40,848 nt of DNA from Acidobacteriota bacterium (GTDB lineage: Bacteria; Acidobacteriota; Terriglobia; Bryobacterales; Bryobacteraceae): contig JAPKYX010000080.1 of NCBI GenBank assembly GCA_026394075.1, forward strand, positions 1 to 40,848, read 5' to 3'. A program made the translations under genes and the position numbers. Below the pieces are notes generated by a model. That model was not told the DNA's origin. It saw only the letters and a program-made list of their open reading frames with translations, and did no database searches. Below are positions 9,365 to 17,205 of this stretch, in pieces (the first letter of the stretch is position 1; each line of letters opens with the position of its first letter).

Positions 9365-11302
9365 CTAGCTCTTCCCTGCCCCAACCGGCGCTTCCAGCAA
9401 CTCATCATGCCGCGACGTGCGCCCGGTCAAGAACACATCGCCCCACACCTGCACATTGATCAGCCGCCACAACCGGTCCGTGCAATCTTCAATCCCTTCC
9501 TGCTGCTTACGGATCAGATCATCCAGCGCCTCGCGCTTCACAATCGATGCCAGCAAGCCTTCACGATCCCGCAGCAGCTTGTAGAGTGGCTCCGCGCGCT
9601 TCTCCCGCAGCCATTGCCGCATCGGTGTCGGAAAGCCCATCTTGCGGCGATAGATGATGTCGTGCGGCAGAATGTCTTCGACGGCCTTCTTGAAAATGTA
9701 CTTCCCTGCCCCGCGCAGCTTCATCGAAGCGGGCACCGTCGCGGCGAACTCGACGAAGGTGTGGTCGAGGAGCGGCACGCGGCTTTCAATCGAACACGCC
9801 ATCGACATCTGATCCTGCTTCATCAGCAGTTCCAGCAGGTAGGTTTTCTGGTCCGTGTAGAGCATCCGCTGCAACGGTGAGGCCGCGGCTGCTTTGTTCC
9901 AGTAGCTCTCGACATGGCCATAGATGGGCGCAATGGGAGCCGTCATCATCCGCTCCTGCGCCTTCTGCCCGAAGGCGGAGTAGAAGTTGTCCAGGTAGAG
10001 CGACGACAGGTTGTCTTCGAGGCCCACAAACGTGTGCTGCAGCTTACGGCGCCAGGTGGCCGACAACAGGGACGAGGTGGCCACCTGATCCCGAATCAAC
10101 TTCCGCAGGCCTCCCGGCAGCATCTGGTAGGCGGGCAGCCACTGCTGCTGCTTCAGATAATGCGCGTAGCGCGAGTAGCCGGCGAACAGCTCGTCGGAGC
10201 CTTCTCCCGTCAGCACCACCTTGACGTTTTCGCTGGCTAGCTTCGAGACGTAGTAGAGCGACACGCTGGACGGCCAGCAGATCGGTTCATCTTCATGCCA
10301 GACGAGCTTGGGCAGCGTGTTGAAGAACTCCGACATACCCACGCGCACCTCATGGTGCTCCGTGCCCAGGTAGTCAGCCACGCGGCGGGCGTAGCCCAGC
10401 TCGCTGTACTGCTCTTCGTCGTAGCCCACCGAAAAGGTCTTTAGCGGACCCGACACCATCTTCTTCATCAGCGCCGCAATGGCGCTGGAATCGAGGCCGC
10501 CCGAGAGGAACACACCCAGCGGCACGTCCGACATCAGGCGCATCCGGACGGTCTCTTCCAACCGGCGCCGCAGCTCGTCGATCCACTCTTGTTCGCTGCG
10601 CTCAGGCGATGCGGCCGTGATCGGCGCATCCCAGTACTGTTCGATGCGCTGCTCCAGGCGGCCATTGGCCACTCGCACCGTCATGTGGTGCCCCGGCATC
10701 AGTTTGCGGATGCCGCGGTAGAGCGTCTGTTCGCCGCTGGCGTACCCAAACGCCAGCACCTCATTGAGCGCGCCTTCTTCCATCCGCGCCGAAATCGACG
10801 GGTGTTCCAGCAACGCCTTGATCTCGCTGGCGAAGGCGAACACTTGGCCATCGAAGTAGTAGTAGAACGGCTTGATGCCTAGCCGATCCCGGACGCAGAA
10901 CAGTTCCTTGCGGGCTGGGTCCCAGATGACGTAGGCAAACATGCCGCGGAACCGGTTGATCGATTGGGCGCCCCACTGCTCGTAGGCGTGCAGCAGAGTT
11001 TCGGTGTCGGAATGTGTCTTGTAGCGATGTCCAGCCGCTTCCAGCTCCGGTCGCACGGAATTGTGATTGAACAGCTCGCCGTTGTAGATGATCCACCGGG
11101 TGCCGTCTTCGTTGGTCATCGGCTGCTGCCCGGTGGACAGATCGATGATGCTCAGCCGCCGGTGGCCGAGGAAGGCGTGCTGATCTTCGTAGTAGCCGTT
11201 TTCGTCAGGCCCGCGATGCGCGATGACATTTGTCATGCGCTCCAGCAATCCGCGACCGTTGGACGGTGCGTGAACAGTGATGTATCCGGCTATGCCGCAC
11301 AT
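9365..11302 (-). CDS. asnB: Glutamine-dependent amidotransferase, asparagine synthase (AsnB) type
   Basis: This 645-residue protein has the two expected domains. Residues 2 to about 190 form the class II glutamine amidohydrolase domain, with the nucleophile Cys2 in MCGIAGY, the HRGPDENG loop near 29-36 and the YNGELFNH segment. From about residue 240 comes the ATP-pyrophosphatase synthase domain, with the PP-loop SGGLDSS at 267-273 and the GEGSDELFAGYSRY segment. Canonical AsnB makes asparagine. Copies inside surface-polysaccharide loci often amidate uronic acids instead, and two nucleotide-sugar dehydrogenases in this window would supply such acids. I therefore favour uronamide formation, but this is inferred from context. 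It lies 68 bases downstream of the FN3/beta-helix gene and ahead of two glycosyltransferase genes. Confidence 0.9.
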   Translation of the reverse strand: MCGIAGYITVHAPSNGRGLLERMTNVIAHRGPDENGYYEDQHAFLGHRRLSIIDLSTGQQPMTNEDGTRWIIYNGELFNHNSVRPELEAAGHRYKTHSDTETLLHAYEQWGAQSINRFRGMFAYVIWDPARKELFCVRDRLGIKPFYYYFDGQVFAFASEIKALLEHPSISARMEEGALNEVLAFGYASGEQTLYRGIRKLMPGHHMTVRVANGRLEQRIEQYWDAPITAASPERSEQEWIDELRRRLEETVRMRLMSDVPLGVFLSGGLDSSAIAALMKKMVSGPLKTFSVGYDEEQYSELGYARRVADYLGTEHHEVRVGMSEFFNTLPKLVWHEDEPICWPSSVSLYYVSKLASENVKVVLTGEGSDELFAGYSRYAHYLKQQQWLPAYQMLPGGLRKLIRDQVATSSLLSATWRRKLQHTFVGLEDNLSSLYLDNFYSAFGQKAQERMMTAPIAPIYGHVESYWNKAAAASPLQRMLYTDQKTYLLELLMKQDQMSMACSIESRVPLLDHTFVEFAATVPASMKLRGAGKYIFKKAVEDILPHDIIYRRKMGFPTPMRQWLREKRAEPLYKLLRDREGLLASIVKREALDDLIRKQQEGIEDCTDRLWRLINVQVWGDVFLTGRTSRHDELLEAPVGAGKS

Positions 11303-11370
11303 TGAATTGGGGAGATGCCGATCCGGCGGGCCAAAAATCGCTACCGGCCAACCTACTTTAGTTTAGCCGC

Positions 11371-14300
11371 TCACCTCAGACCGGAAAGAGTCTTTGCCGT
11401 CGCAGCGTTCAAAGCATCCATATCGACACCAATAGCTTTTCCATCGCTGGAACAAGTGACGGTCGGCAAGGTGACGCAAACCGCCCCGGCGCGGACACTG
11501 CTGCTGGGGGTAAGCCGGTAGTCAGCAACCGTCGTATTGGCAAATCCGATCTCGGAAACAGATGTCATCCAGATGTTTGCCGGCGGTGCACCGGCAATGG
11601 TACTGGCGGGGGCGGCACAGCAGAACACGTTGTTCTGGAAGGTCCACAGAGCCGTTGGGAACTCCGTCCACTGCTGGTCGAGCGCAATATGGCCTCGGGG
11701 GTTCCCGCTGATACTGTTGCTGATAGGCCCAGTGCCAGAAACCTCAGCGACGAAAATATTGTCCCGTACGTCCAGCCCAGCGTTGGAACCGTACAGAGTG
11801 CTGTCATTGAACAGCAACGTCGGGCCGACTCCTTTGATATCGCCAATGGTATTGTTCCGGACGATTAGGTCCTCGACACCGTTGGCCGCGAAAGCCACGA
11901 TGGCCGAACGCCCGTTCAAGCTGATGCTCAACGGTGAGTTCCGTCCCCCTTCGGCGGGGCTCAACGCATTGATGCCATAGATCAAGTTGTTGGTGAACGA
12001 AACACGGCTGGTGGTGAGGGTAGTCGGCAGACGGTCCTGGGTGTCGTGTCCACTCATCCACAGCACATTGGGCGCATTACGAAAGATATTGTTCCGGATG
12101 TTGATATCAGAAATTTGCGCCAGCGAGGAGATCGTCGACCCTCGAGCGCCGGCCACCAAACCATTAGGCGGATTGCGTAGGGTGATGGATCTTGCGGTCG
12201 GAGCCGAGGCCACCTCGGCGATGAAAGGCTGCCCGTTCGGATTGACGAACTTCAGCAGCATTCCGGGCTGGTAAGAGACGTCACCGGTGAAGGTAACCGT
12301 GTTGCCCGAAACGGCGCTGACCGTCGTCATCGACCCCGCCGGGCTGGTCCTCGGCGTCAGCAATATCTGGGCTCCTTGCGATACATCCACCCAGTTGCCG
12401 TCAAAAATATTGCCTTCGATCAAGAAGAACTTGCCGGTCTTCAGCTCCAGAATTTGCCGGTTCATGTAGTTCTTGCCGGAGGTATTCAGGGGTGATCCGT
12501 ACAGGTACTTGTCCGGGTGCGAAAAATGGTTTTTCCGGATCGTGTAGTGGACGGGTGGCAGGACGCCACTGAGATTGCCGGGAAAGAACACGGTGATGCC
12601 GATGGCCTCAATGAAGTTGTTTTCGATCCGTCCAGGGCCTGGCCCCAGCGGAATCATTAAGGCGATCGATTCCTGTCCCGTTGTACCCGGAGTCACCGCT
12701 TCAGTCCACCGATTCACTCGCGTAACCCGAGACCCAAGCAGGGCTATATCGGCGCCATTCATCACGATGCCGTAGACCAGCCGGGATGGATAGTCCAAGC
12801 CATGGATGTTGCAGCGGTCGATGATGATATCGGTGCTGGTGCTCTGGAGCAGCATCAACGCTCCATACTGATGCTGAGCGTAAGGGGCGTTGCTCCAGGA
12901 GGCGGGCGGCGGGTTGGGTGCCGGAACATGGGTCAGCTCCAGCCCCACGAAGTGGTACCGGCTGGCACCGGCGGCCAGTTGAATCGGGGCGTGCTGGCCT
13001 ATGTCGCCCACATTGATGGGGCGCATCGGCGTCCACACTCCCGGCGACGTGCACCAGAAGATGGCCCGGGTGTTGGGGGTGAGATCGGTGCGATACAGCC
13101 ACTCATTCGGGCTACATGGTGGTGTGATCGGCCCAGTAGGGGTTGAGAGGTTTGTGACCGTTCCGCCCCAGCTACCGGCGAGTATGCCCGCGAAGGAGGA
13201 ATTGTTAAGCAGGATCGTGTCCGGCGTCAACACCGTGATTCGCCAGGTACCGTTAATCCGAGTGGCTCTCGATCCAGCCACTCGAACCTGATCTCCAGTC
13301 TGGTAACCATGCCCCGAAACCTGCAGAACAATCCTGTCCTTATCGGGACTGGCGAACAAAATCGGCAGAGGCCCCGGTGCAGGTGGAGTTGATGTTGGTG
13401 GCCCAGCACTTTCTTTAAACGGAAGTGGAGCCCAGACGTCAAACCTAGTGACCGTACCGCCCCAGTTGCCCTCCAACACACCGGCGAAAGAGGAGTTGTC
13501 CAGCCGGATGCTATCCGGCGTCAGAACAGTGATTCGAAAAGTACCGTTAATCCGGGTGGCTCTCGATCCAGCCACTCGAACCAGATCGCCAGTCTTGAAA
13601 TCATGACCCGGAACTGACAAAACTACCCGGTCCTTGTCGGGGCTGGCATACAAGATCGGCTGTGGCACCGACGTGGCCCGGTTGATGCATTCGTAAACGG
13701 CAAAACCAGGCACATCCGAGACCCAGGCGAAAGTGCCCGCATTGCAGGCACTGGGGAGTGTAGAGATTCGATACCAAAGCGCGGGCAGCGCATCGGTGAC
13801 GAATTTGGCCAAAGCCGGTGTATCACTTTCGTCGATGCGTTCGTTCTCGACAGCAAAGGCTGAATCCGGACTGGACGTTCTGACAATCACCCAACCCGTG
13901 TGGTTCCGGCGTTGCGGAAATACAAACTGACCCAGGCAGGTGGTACCGGCCGGGACTTGGACCACATAGTGAAGGGAACCGGTCAAACTGGCCAGTGACG
14001 TCAGGATAGTGGGCAAATTTGAGCACTGTTCATTGACATAAAATGGCGGCCCGTAGGCTCCAGGGGGAGGAGCCGTGGGCACCTCTCGCGGCGGGACGGG
14101 AACGTCCGGCACTGGCGCGCCTGGCAACCGTGCTGCGGTGGTCAAGACTTGGTTGGAGCTACAGGTTTCCGCCGTTCCGACAGCCGAGCAGACTTGAAAA
14201 TTATAGGTAGTATTGGGTTTGAGCCCGGAAAGATACCAGGAATGATCCGTCGTTGCGGCCGTTTGGCCGTTGGTCAGGCCACCGTAGGCGGTGGTTAATC

Positions 14301-14481
14301 CAAACTTGATTGTTGTGGTCGAGGCGAGGTTGGTAACCCAAGTCACTCTCGCCGAAGTGGGCGTAATGGCGTCCACCACGGGTTGAACAGTGATGAGGGG
14401 TTGCGCCCAAGACGCGCTACAAGCCAGCAGAGCCCAGACAGCTTTCTCCGGCGCGGCCAGCCCTAGCGTTAACTTCTTCAT
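11371..14481 (-). CDS. Secreted FN3 / right-handed beta-helix protein, paralogue A
   Basis: A 1036-residue protein with a signal peptide (KKLTLGLAAPEKAVWALLA, likely cut near ASWAQP). Next come a fibronectin-III-like domain (about 30-118, with STTTIKFGLTT and LSGLKPNTTYNF) and a proline-rich linker. A conserved module starts at NEQCSNL and contains PAGTTCLGQFVFP. Two tandem beta modules follow (about 272-343 and 370-441, HGY-TGD-VRVAGS then INGTWRITVLTPD), resembling the E1-FCCH-like repeats of phage and surface proteins. A parallel beta-helix (about 480-950) is rich in IIIDRCNIHG, IENNFIE and IRKNHF rungs and is interrupted near 707-787 by another beta insert. It ends with a Cys-Cys segment (NNVFCC) and GVDMDALNAA. 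Two paralogues lie at 24028-27417 and 32088-34892. It probably binds or modifies the exported polysaccharide; catalysis is unproven. Confidence 0.85.
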   Translation of the reverse strand: MKKLTLGLAAPEKAVWALLACSASWAQPLITVQPVVDAITPTSARVTWVTNLASTTTIKFGLTTAYGGLTNGQTAATTDHSWYLSGLKPNTTYNFQVCSAVGTAETCSSNQVLTTAARLPGAPVPDVPVPPREVPTAPPPGAYGPPFYVNEQCSNLPTILTSLASLTGSLHYVVQVPAGTTCLGQFVFPQRRNHTGWVIVRTSSPDSAFAVENERIDESDTPALAKFVTDALPALWYRISTLPSACNAGTFAWVSDVPGFAVYECINRATSVPQPILYASPDKDRVVLSVPGHDFKTGDLVRVAGSRATRINGTFRITVLTPDSIRLDNSSFAGVLEGNWGGTVTRFDVWAPLPFKESAGPPTSTPPAPGPLPILFASPDKDRIVLQVSGHGYQTGDQVRVAGSRATRINGTWRITVLTPDTILLNNSSFAGILAGSWGGTVTNLSTPTGPITPPCSPNEWLYRTDLTPNTRAIFWCTSPGVWTPMRPINVGDIGQHAPIQLAAGASRYHFVGLELTHVPAPNPPPASWSNAPYAQHQYGALMLLQSTSTDIIIDRCNIHGLDYPSRLVYGIVMNGADIALLGSRVTRVNRWTEAVTPGTTGQESIALMIPLGPGPGRIENNFIEAIGITVFFPGNLSGVLPPVHYTIRKNHFSHPDKYLYGSPLNTSGKNYMNRQILELKTGKFFLIEGNIFDGNWVDVSQGAQILLTPRTSPAGSMTTVSAVSGNTVTFTGDVSYQPGMLLKFVNPNGQPFIAEVASAPTARSITLRNPPNGLVAGARGSTISSLAQISDINIRNNIFRNAPNVLWMSGHDTQDRLPTTLTTSRVSFTNNLIYGINALSPAEGGRNSPLSISLNGRSAIVAFAANGVEDLIVRNNTIGDIKGVGPTLLFNDSTLYGSNAGLDVRDNIFVAEVSGTGPISNSISGNPRGHIALDQQWTEFPTALWTFQNNVFCCAAPASTIAGAPPANIWMTSVSEIGFANTTVADYRLTPSSSVRAGAVCVTLPTVTCSSDGKAIGVDMDALNAATAKTLSGLR
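13157..13665. repeat. Tandem duplication of a beta-module inside paralogue A
   Basis: Two copies of about 214 bases (13157-13370 and 13452-13665) lie at a period of 295 bases in the coding strand of paralogue A. The best-kept part, about 42 bases at 13250-13291 and 13545-13586, differs at very few positions, and the flanks are more diverged. Each copy encodes one HGY/TGDLVRVAGSRATRINGT-type module. The near identity of the core suggests recent duplication or gene conversion. Confidence 0.8.
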
Positions 14482-14997
14482 GTGAGTTTTGGGTTCCCTC
14501 CGTATACCCCAGAACCGTACGAAACAATCAAGTGTCTTACATCGGATCTAACTGCTTCGTGTGAATGGAGCCGTCAAACGTATCCAAAAGCACGGAGCTT
14601 TTGCGTGGTGTCCGAATATAGAAGACGCTTGTAAAGCAGATGCGAAAACGTCACTGGTGGGCCGGGTAGTCTCAATAGAGAACCGCCCAACAGACCGTGA
14701 GGAACAATCATCTAGGGTGTCCCAGGATATCCACCGGCAGGATTATTTTGGGTTCCTGCTCGGGGCTAGGGCTACCTCTGAGTGATTCGTAGTATAGCCA
14801 ATCAACGCAACGGTACGCAAAACGCCCTAGTGCCGTCACCTCAATAGCGTAAGGGGAAGGCTCGTCTGCCGCATCGGGCAGGAATAAACGCCAGGGATCA
14901 TCATTGCCCACATCTTGCCGATACTCCAGTACAGGGAGGGTGGTAGAAGAGCTACCCTGTCGGGCCTCTGCGATTCTTCTAAGCGGTTGATTAAATT
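14482..14997. other. Intergenic region between divergent genes
   Basis: About 515 bases separate the secreted protein (minus) from the WecA-like gene (plus). It must hold the promoters of both. The 3' part carries a possible gene remnant on the minus strand (separate entry). I found no convincing -35/-10 pair, hairpin or repeat in the rest. Confidence 0.6.
14708..14995 (-). pseudogene. Possible C-terminal remnant of a LacI/PBP1-like regulator
   Basis: A minus-strand frame is open for about 95 codons (14995 to the TGA at 14708) and has the composition of a real protein. The tail reads LGRFAYRCVDWLYYESLRG, then PEQEPKIILPVDILGHPR. This loosely follows the end of LacI-family ligand-binding domains (G-x-x-A, an amphipathic helix, then a basic 'hxxLPxxLhhR' strand). 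Upstream it hits a stop just before the WecA-like start, so the DNA-binding and core domains are missing. It is either decayed, the end of an unrelated gene, or chance coding. The family call is weak. Confidence 0.25.
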
Positions 14998-16473
14998 ATG
15001 TTTGAACCAAACATCCATGTGGACCTGGGCACCGCACGCCTGCTGGAACTTCTCTGGCTGGGAGGCCAAACATTCTGCATTGCTCTGGCGCTGACGCCGC
15101 TGATCCGGGATATATTCAGTTTTTTTAATCTATTGGATCACCCCTCCGGCCGCAAGATGCATGCCCGTCCGGTGCCTCGCGCCGGGGGGATCCCCATCGC
15201 TATCGCCTACGGTCTTTCCTTGCTGAGCGCCACGCAGTGGCCACCGGATGCGGAGTCGATGGCCTGGAAGCTCTTGCCGGGCGCTCTGATCATATTCTGT
15301 GTGGGCTTGGTGGATGACCTGTTCAGCATCAAGCCGGAAATGAAGCTGGCGGGACAGGTTGTGGCCGCCCTGGTGACGTTCGCGGCGGGGCTTCGGGTGG
15401 AGACGATTGGAAACTACAGCCTTCCGATGTGGGCGGCTGTCCCGATTACGGTCTTTTGGCTATTGCTGACCACCAATGCTCTGAATCTGATTGATGGACT
15501 AGACGGCCTGTGTGCGGGGATGGGGCTATTTTCCACCTTGACGCTGTTTGGCGTCGCCCTGCTTTATGGCAACTACGCGTTGGCGATGACCACGCTTCCG
15601 CTAGCGGCGGCGCTGGCCGGCTTTCTTGTCTACAACTTCAATCCGGCGACAGTTTTTCTGGGTGATTCGGGGGCGCTACTGATCGGCTACCTGCTGGGCT
15701 GCTTCGGAATGATCTGGACCCACAAGATGGCCACTTTACTGAGTATCGCGGTTCCGCTGGTATCGCTTTCAGTGCCGTTGCTGGATCTGCTGCTCTCCGT
15801 CATCCGGCGATTTCTGTCCGGTCAACCGATCTTCGGCGCTGACCGGCTCCATATCCATCACCGATTGCTCGATCACGGTCTGACGACGCGTGGGGCGGTG
15901 ATCACGCTTTATCTGTTCGCTGCGGTCGCGGCCGGGACGGCGGTGCTGCTGAGTGCTCCGCACTCTGATGGCTACGGCCCCTGGCTGCTGGGCGCGTTTC
16001 TGGTGGCTGCTTCGCTACTGGTTTCCCGGCTGCGGTACGTTGAGTTCCATACCGTGAGTGAGTTCATTTTTGGTGACGGCTTGCGGCACGTATTTGCCAG
16101 CCGCCTACACCTGAGCAAATGGGCAGCGGAGCTTCGGGCGGCAGCCTCGGAAGACGAGTGGTGGTCCGCGATCGTGCGCTGCGGACGCTCTGTTGGGTGG
16201 GTTCGGGTTTCATGGGTACGGCTGCAGGCGGGCCGAGTTGACACGATGACGCATGAAGCAGTCGGCTGGACGTTCCGGATTGAGTTGGCCAATGCCGAAG
16301 CGATCGTGATTGAAGGCCCGTGCACTAGTAAAAGTCAGGTCTCATTGGAACTGATCGCCCAGGAGCTCACCTCCAGTTGGCGCTACGATTGGGTGGCTAC
16401 CGCCCCAGAGCCCTCCGCAAGCGATGCTGCTGCCCCCGCAGTGACAGCTAAGCAGTTGACAGTGTGTAGCTAA
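14998..16473 (+). CDS. wecA: Initiating undecaprenyl-phosphate sugar-1-phosphate transferase, WecA/MraY family, with C-terminal extension
   Basis: It transfers a sugar-1-phosphate (GlcNAc-1-P in the type enzyme) from UDP-sugar to undecaprenyl phosphate, the first step of repeat-unit assembly at the inner membrane. About 10-11 membrane helices fill residues 15-350. The family motifs are intact: HARPVPRAGG (55-64), the VDDLFSIKP aspartates (105-113), NLIDGLDGL (163-171), the FLGDSG loop (220-225) and the histidine-rich loop ADRLHIHHRLLDHG (281-294). Normal WecA proteins end near residue 350-370. Here a further ~135 soluble residues (about 357-491, KWAAELRAAASEDEWWSAI and onward) follow, predicted cytoplasmic and of a fold I do not recognise. 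The start is the ATG at 14998 with only a weak upstream purine stretch. The replication module begins right after its stop. Confidence 0.88.
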   Translation: MFEPNIHVDLGTARLLELLWLGGQTFCIALALTPLIRDIFSFFNLLDHPSGRKMHARPVPRAGGIPIAIAYGLSLLSATQWPPDAESMAWKLLPGALIIFCVGLVDDLFSIKPEMKLAGQVVAALVTFAAGLRVETIGNYSLPMWAAVPITVFWLLLTTNALNLIDGLDGLCAGMGLFSTLTLFGVALLYGNYALAMTTLPLAAALAGFLVYNFNPATVFLGDSGALLIGYLLGCFGMIWTHKMATLLSIAVPLVSLSVPLLDLLLSVIRRFLSGQPIFGADRLHIHHRLLDHGLTTRGAVITLYLFAAVAAGTAVLLSAPHSDGYGPWLLGAFLVAASLLVSRLRYVEFHTVSEFIFGDGLRHVFASRLHLSKWAAELRAAASEDEWWSAIVRCGRSVGWVRVSWVRLQAGRVDTMTHEAVGWTFRIELANAEAIVIEGPCTSKSQVSLELIAQELTSSWRYDWVATAPEPSASDAAAPAVTAKQLTVCS

Positions 16474-16474
16474 A

Positions 16475-16508
16475 GGCTACTTCCCCGCCCCTACCCGTAG
16501 CCGCGGGG
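16475..16508 (+). terminator. Weak hairpin after the WecA-like gene
   Basis: Right after the stop codon, GGCTAC (16475-16480) pairs with GTAGCC (16497-16502), and CCCCGC (16483-16488) can alternatively pair with GCGGGG (16503-16508). There is no T-run, so this is a doubtful terminator. Confidence 0.3.
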
Positions 16509-16534
16509 ATCACTCTTTCCAGGCCCTGAGGTGG

Positions 16535-16614
16535 GTGTAGTTGTGTGGAAACTTCGGGCCATTACTGCTCAGCTGGAGTGTAGTTGCGTGGCAACTGGGT
16601 GTAGCTCCGTGGAA
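16535..16614 (+). repeat. Three upstream iteron-like repeats
   Basis: Copies of GTGTAGYTNCGTGGAA-like 16-mers start at 16535 (GTGTAGTTGTGTGGAA), 16578 (GTGTAGTTGCGTGGCA) and 16599 (GTGTAGCTCCGTGGAA). Their spacings are 43 and 21 bases, so they sit in the same two-helical-turn register as the main array. They could serve in initiator titration or copy control. Confidence 0.75.
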
Positions 16615-16728
16615 AGATTGGCCCCATTCCATTCTTTGCTTCACGCCGCGCAGGGCTATTGCGGGACTCGCTTCGCTTGTTTCTCAGCCTGGCGCATCAT
16701 CTACGCTCACCAAATGGCGCAAAGCTGG

Positions 16729-16751
16729 CTGTACAGATGGCCGCTGTACAG
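16729..16751. promoter_or_regulatory. Paired CTGTACAG palindromes in the origin region
   Basis: Two perfect 8-bp palindromes at 16729-16736 and 16744-16751 are separated by 7 bases. The same pair geometry recurs at 18946/18961 and 19021/19036. This pair is non-coding and lies between the two iteron groups, so a partition or control protein may bind here as well as at the par genes. Confidence 0.6.
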
Positions 16752-16972
16752 CCACTACGGGATTCCCCGCCCACGCTCAGCGCAGGCAGGCGAGGCCGTT
16801 TCTCCGATACCCGGCAGGAGTTGTTTCATTAAGTGTTGAACCCGGCGATGCCCTGGGAAGACCTCCAGCAATCACTTGAACTGACTGATACACATACCTT
16901 TAGCCCATGTTTCCGACCACCCGCCGACATTAGGCAATGGGAAGGCTATGCGGATGGACTATTCCCCGGCCA

Positions 16973-17116
16973 GTGTAGCTGCGTGGAAGAGAAGTGTAGC
17001 TGCTTGGCAGAATGGTGTAGCTGCGCGGAAGGATAGTGTAGGTGTGAGGAAAAGTAGTGAAGTATCGTGGAAGCAGTGGTGTAGTTTCGTGGTCACAAAG
17101 GTGTAGTTCCGTGGAA
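16973..17116 (+). repeat. Main iteron array, seven copies
   Basis: Seven direct 16-mers start at 16973, 16994, 17015, 17036, 17057, 17079 and 17101, giving spacings of 21, 21, 21, 21, 22 and 22 bases. The consensus is GTGTAG(C/T)TGCGTGGAA. The best copies are 16973 (GTGTAGCTGCGTGGAA) and 17101 (GTGTAGTTCCGTGGAA), and the weakest is 17057 (GTGAAGTATCGTGGAA). All point the same way as the rep gene 90 bases downstream. They are likely binding sites for that initiator. Confidence 0.85.
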
Positions 17117-17205
17117 CGAAATGTGGTTTATCCCTTTTATTTTCATGCTATTGCAAACTGCTAAAGGTTTTCATAGTTCTGTTCAGACTATCCTAAAGCA
17201 ACACC
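17117..17205. other. A+T-rich stretch, candidate DNA-unwinding element
   Basis: By hand count this segment is about 36 % G+C, far below its surroundings, with runs such as TTTATCCCTTTTATTTTC. It lies between the last iteron and the rep start codon, where the unwinding element and rep promoter are expected. TTATCCCTT resembles a DnaA box only partly (six of nine positions). Confidence 0.55.

Larger units (their letters stand above)
16474..17205 (+). other. Putative replication origin (oriV) region
   Basis: This 732-base stretch has no convincing gene but a clear internal order: a hairpin after wecA, three iteron-like 16-mers (16535-16614), a pair of CTGTACAG palindromes (16729-16751), seven more iterons in a 21-22 bp register (16973-17116) and an A+T-rich stretch (17117-17205) ending at the rep start codon. 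Direct repeats spaced by two helical turns, followed by A+T-rich DNA and a cis initiator gene, are the standard layout of iteron-controlled plasmid origins. Origin function is inferred. The part from 16615 to 16972 outside the palindromes shows nothing else I can name. Confidence 0.75.

Noticed and set aside
12340-12380. LPXTG or PEP-CTERM sorting signal in the beta-helix paralogues
   Set aside because: None of the three C-termini shows a sorting motif with a membrane helix and basic tail, and no exosortase or sortase gene is present.
14561-14785. 74-codon plus-strand frame ahead of the WecA-like gene
   Set aside because: No recognisable motif or ribosome site, and it overlaps a minus-strand frame that looks more protein-like.
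16531-16839. Short plus-strand frames in the putative origin
   Set aside because: They run through the iterons and palindromes, are rich in Cys, Trp and Ser, and have no ribosome site. The region is better explained as an origin.
16973-17116. CRISPR array
   Set aside because: The units are 16 bases with 5-6 base gaps and degenerate copies, which fits iterons. CRISPR repeats are longer with spacers of 30 bases or more, and no cas genes are present.
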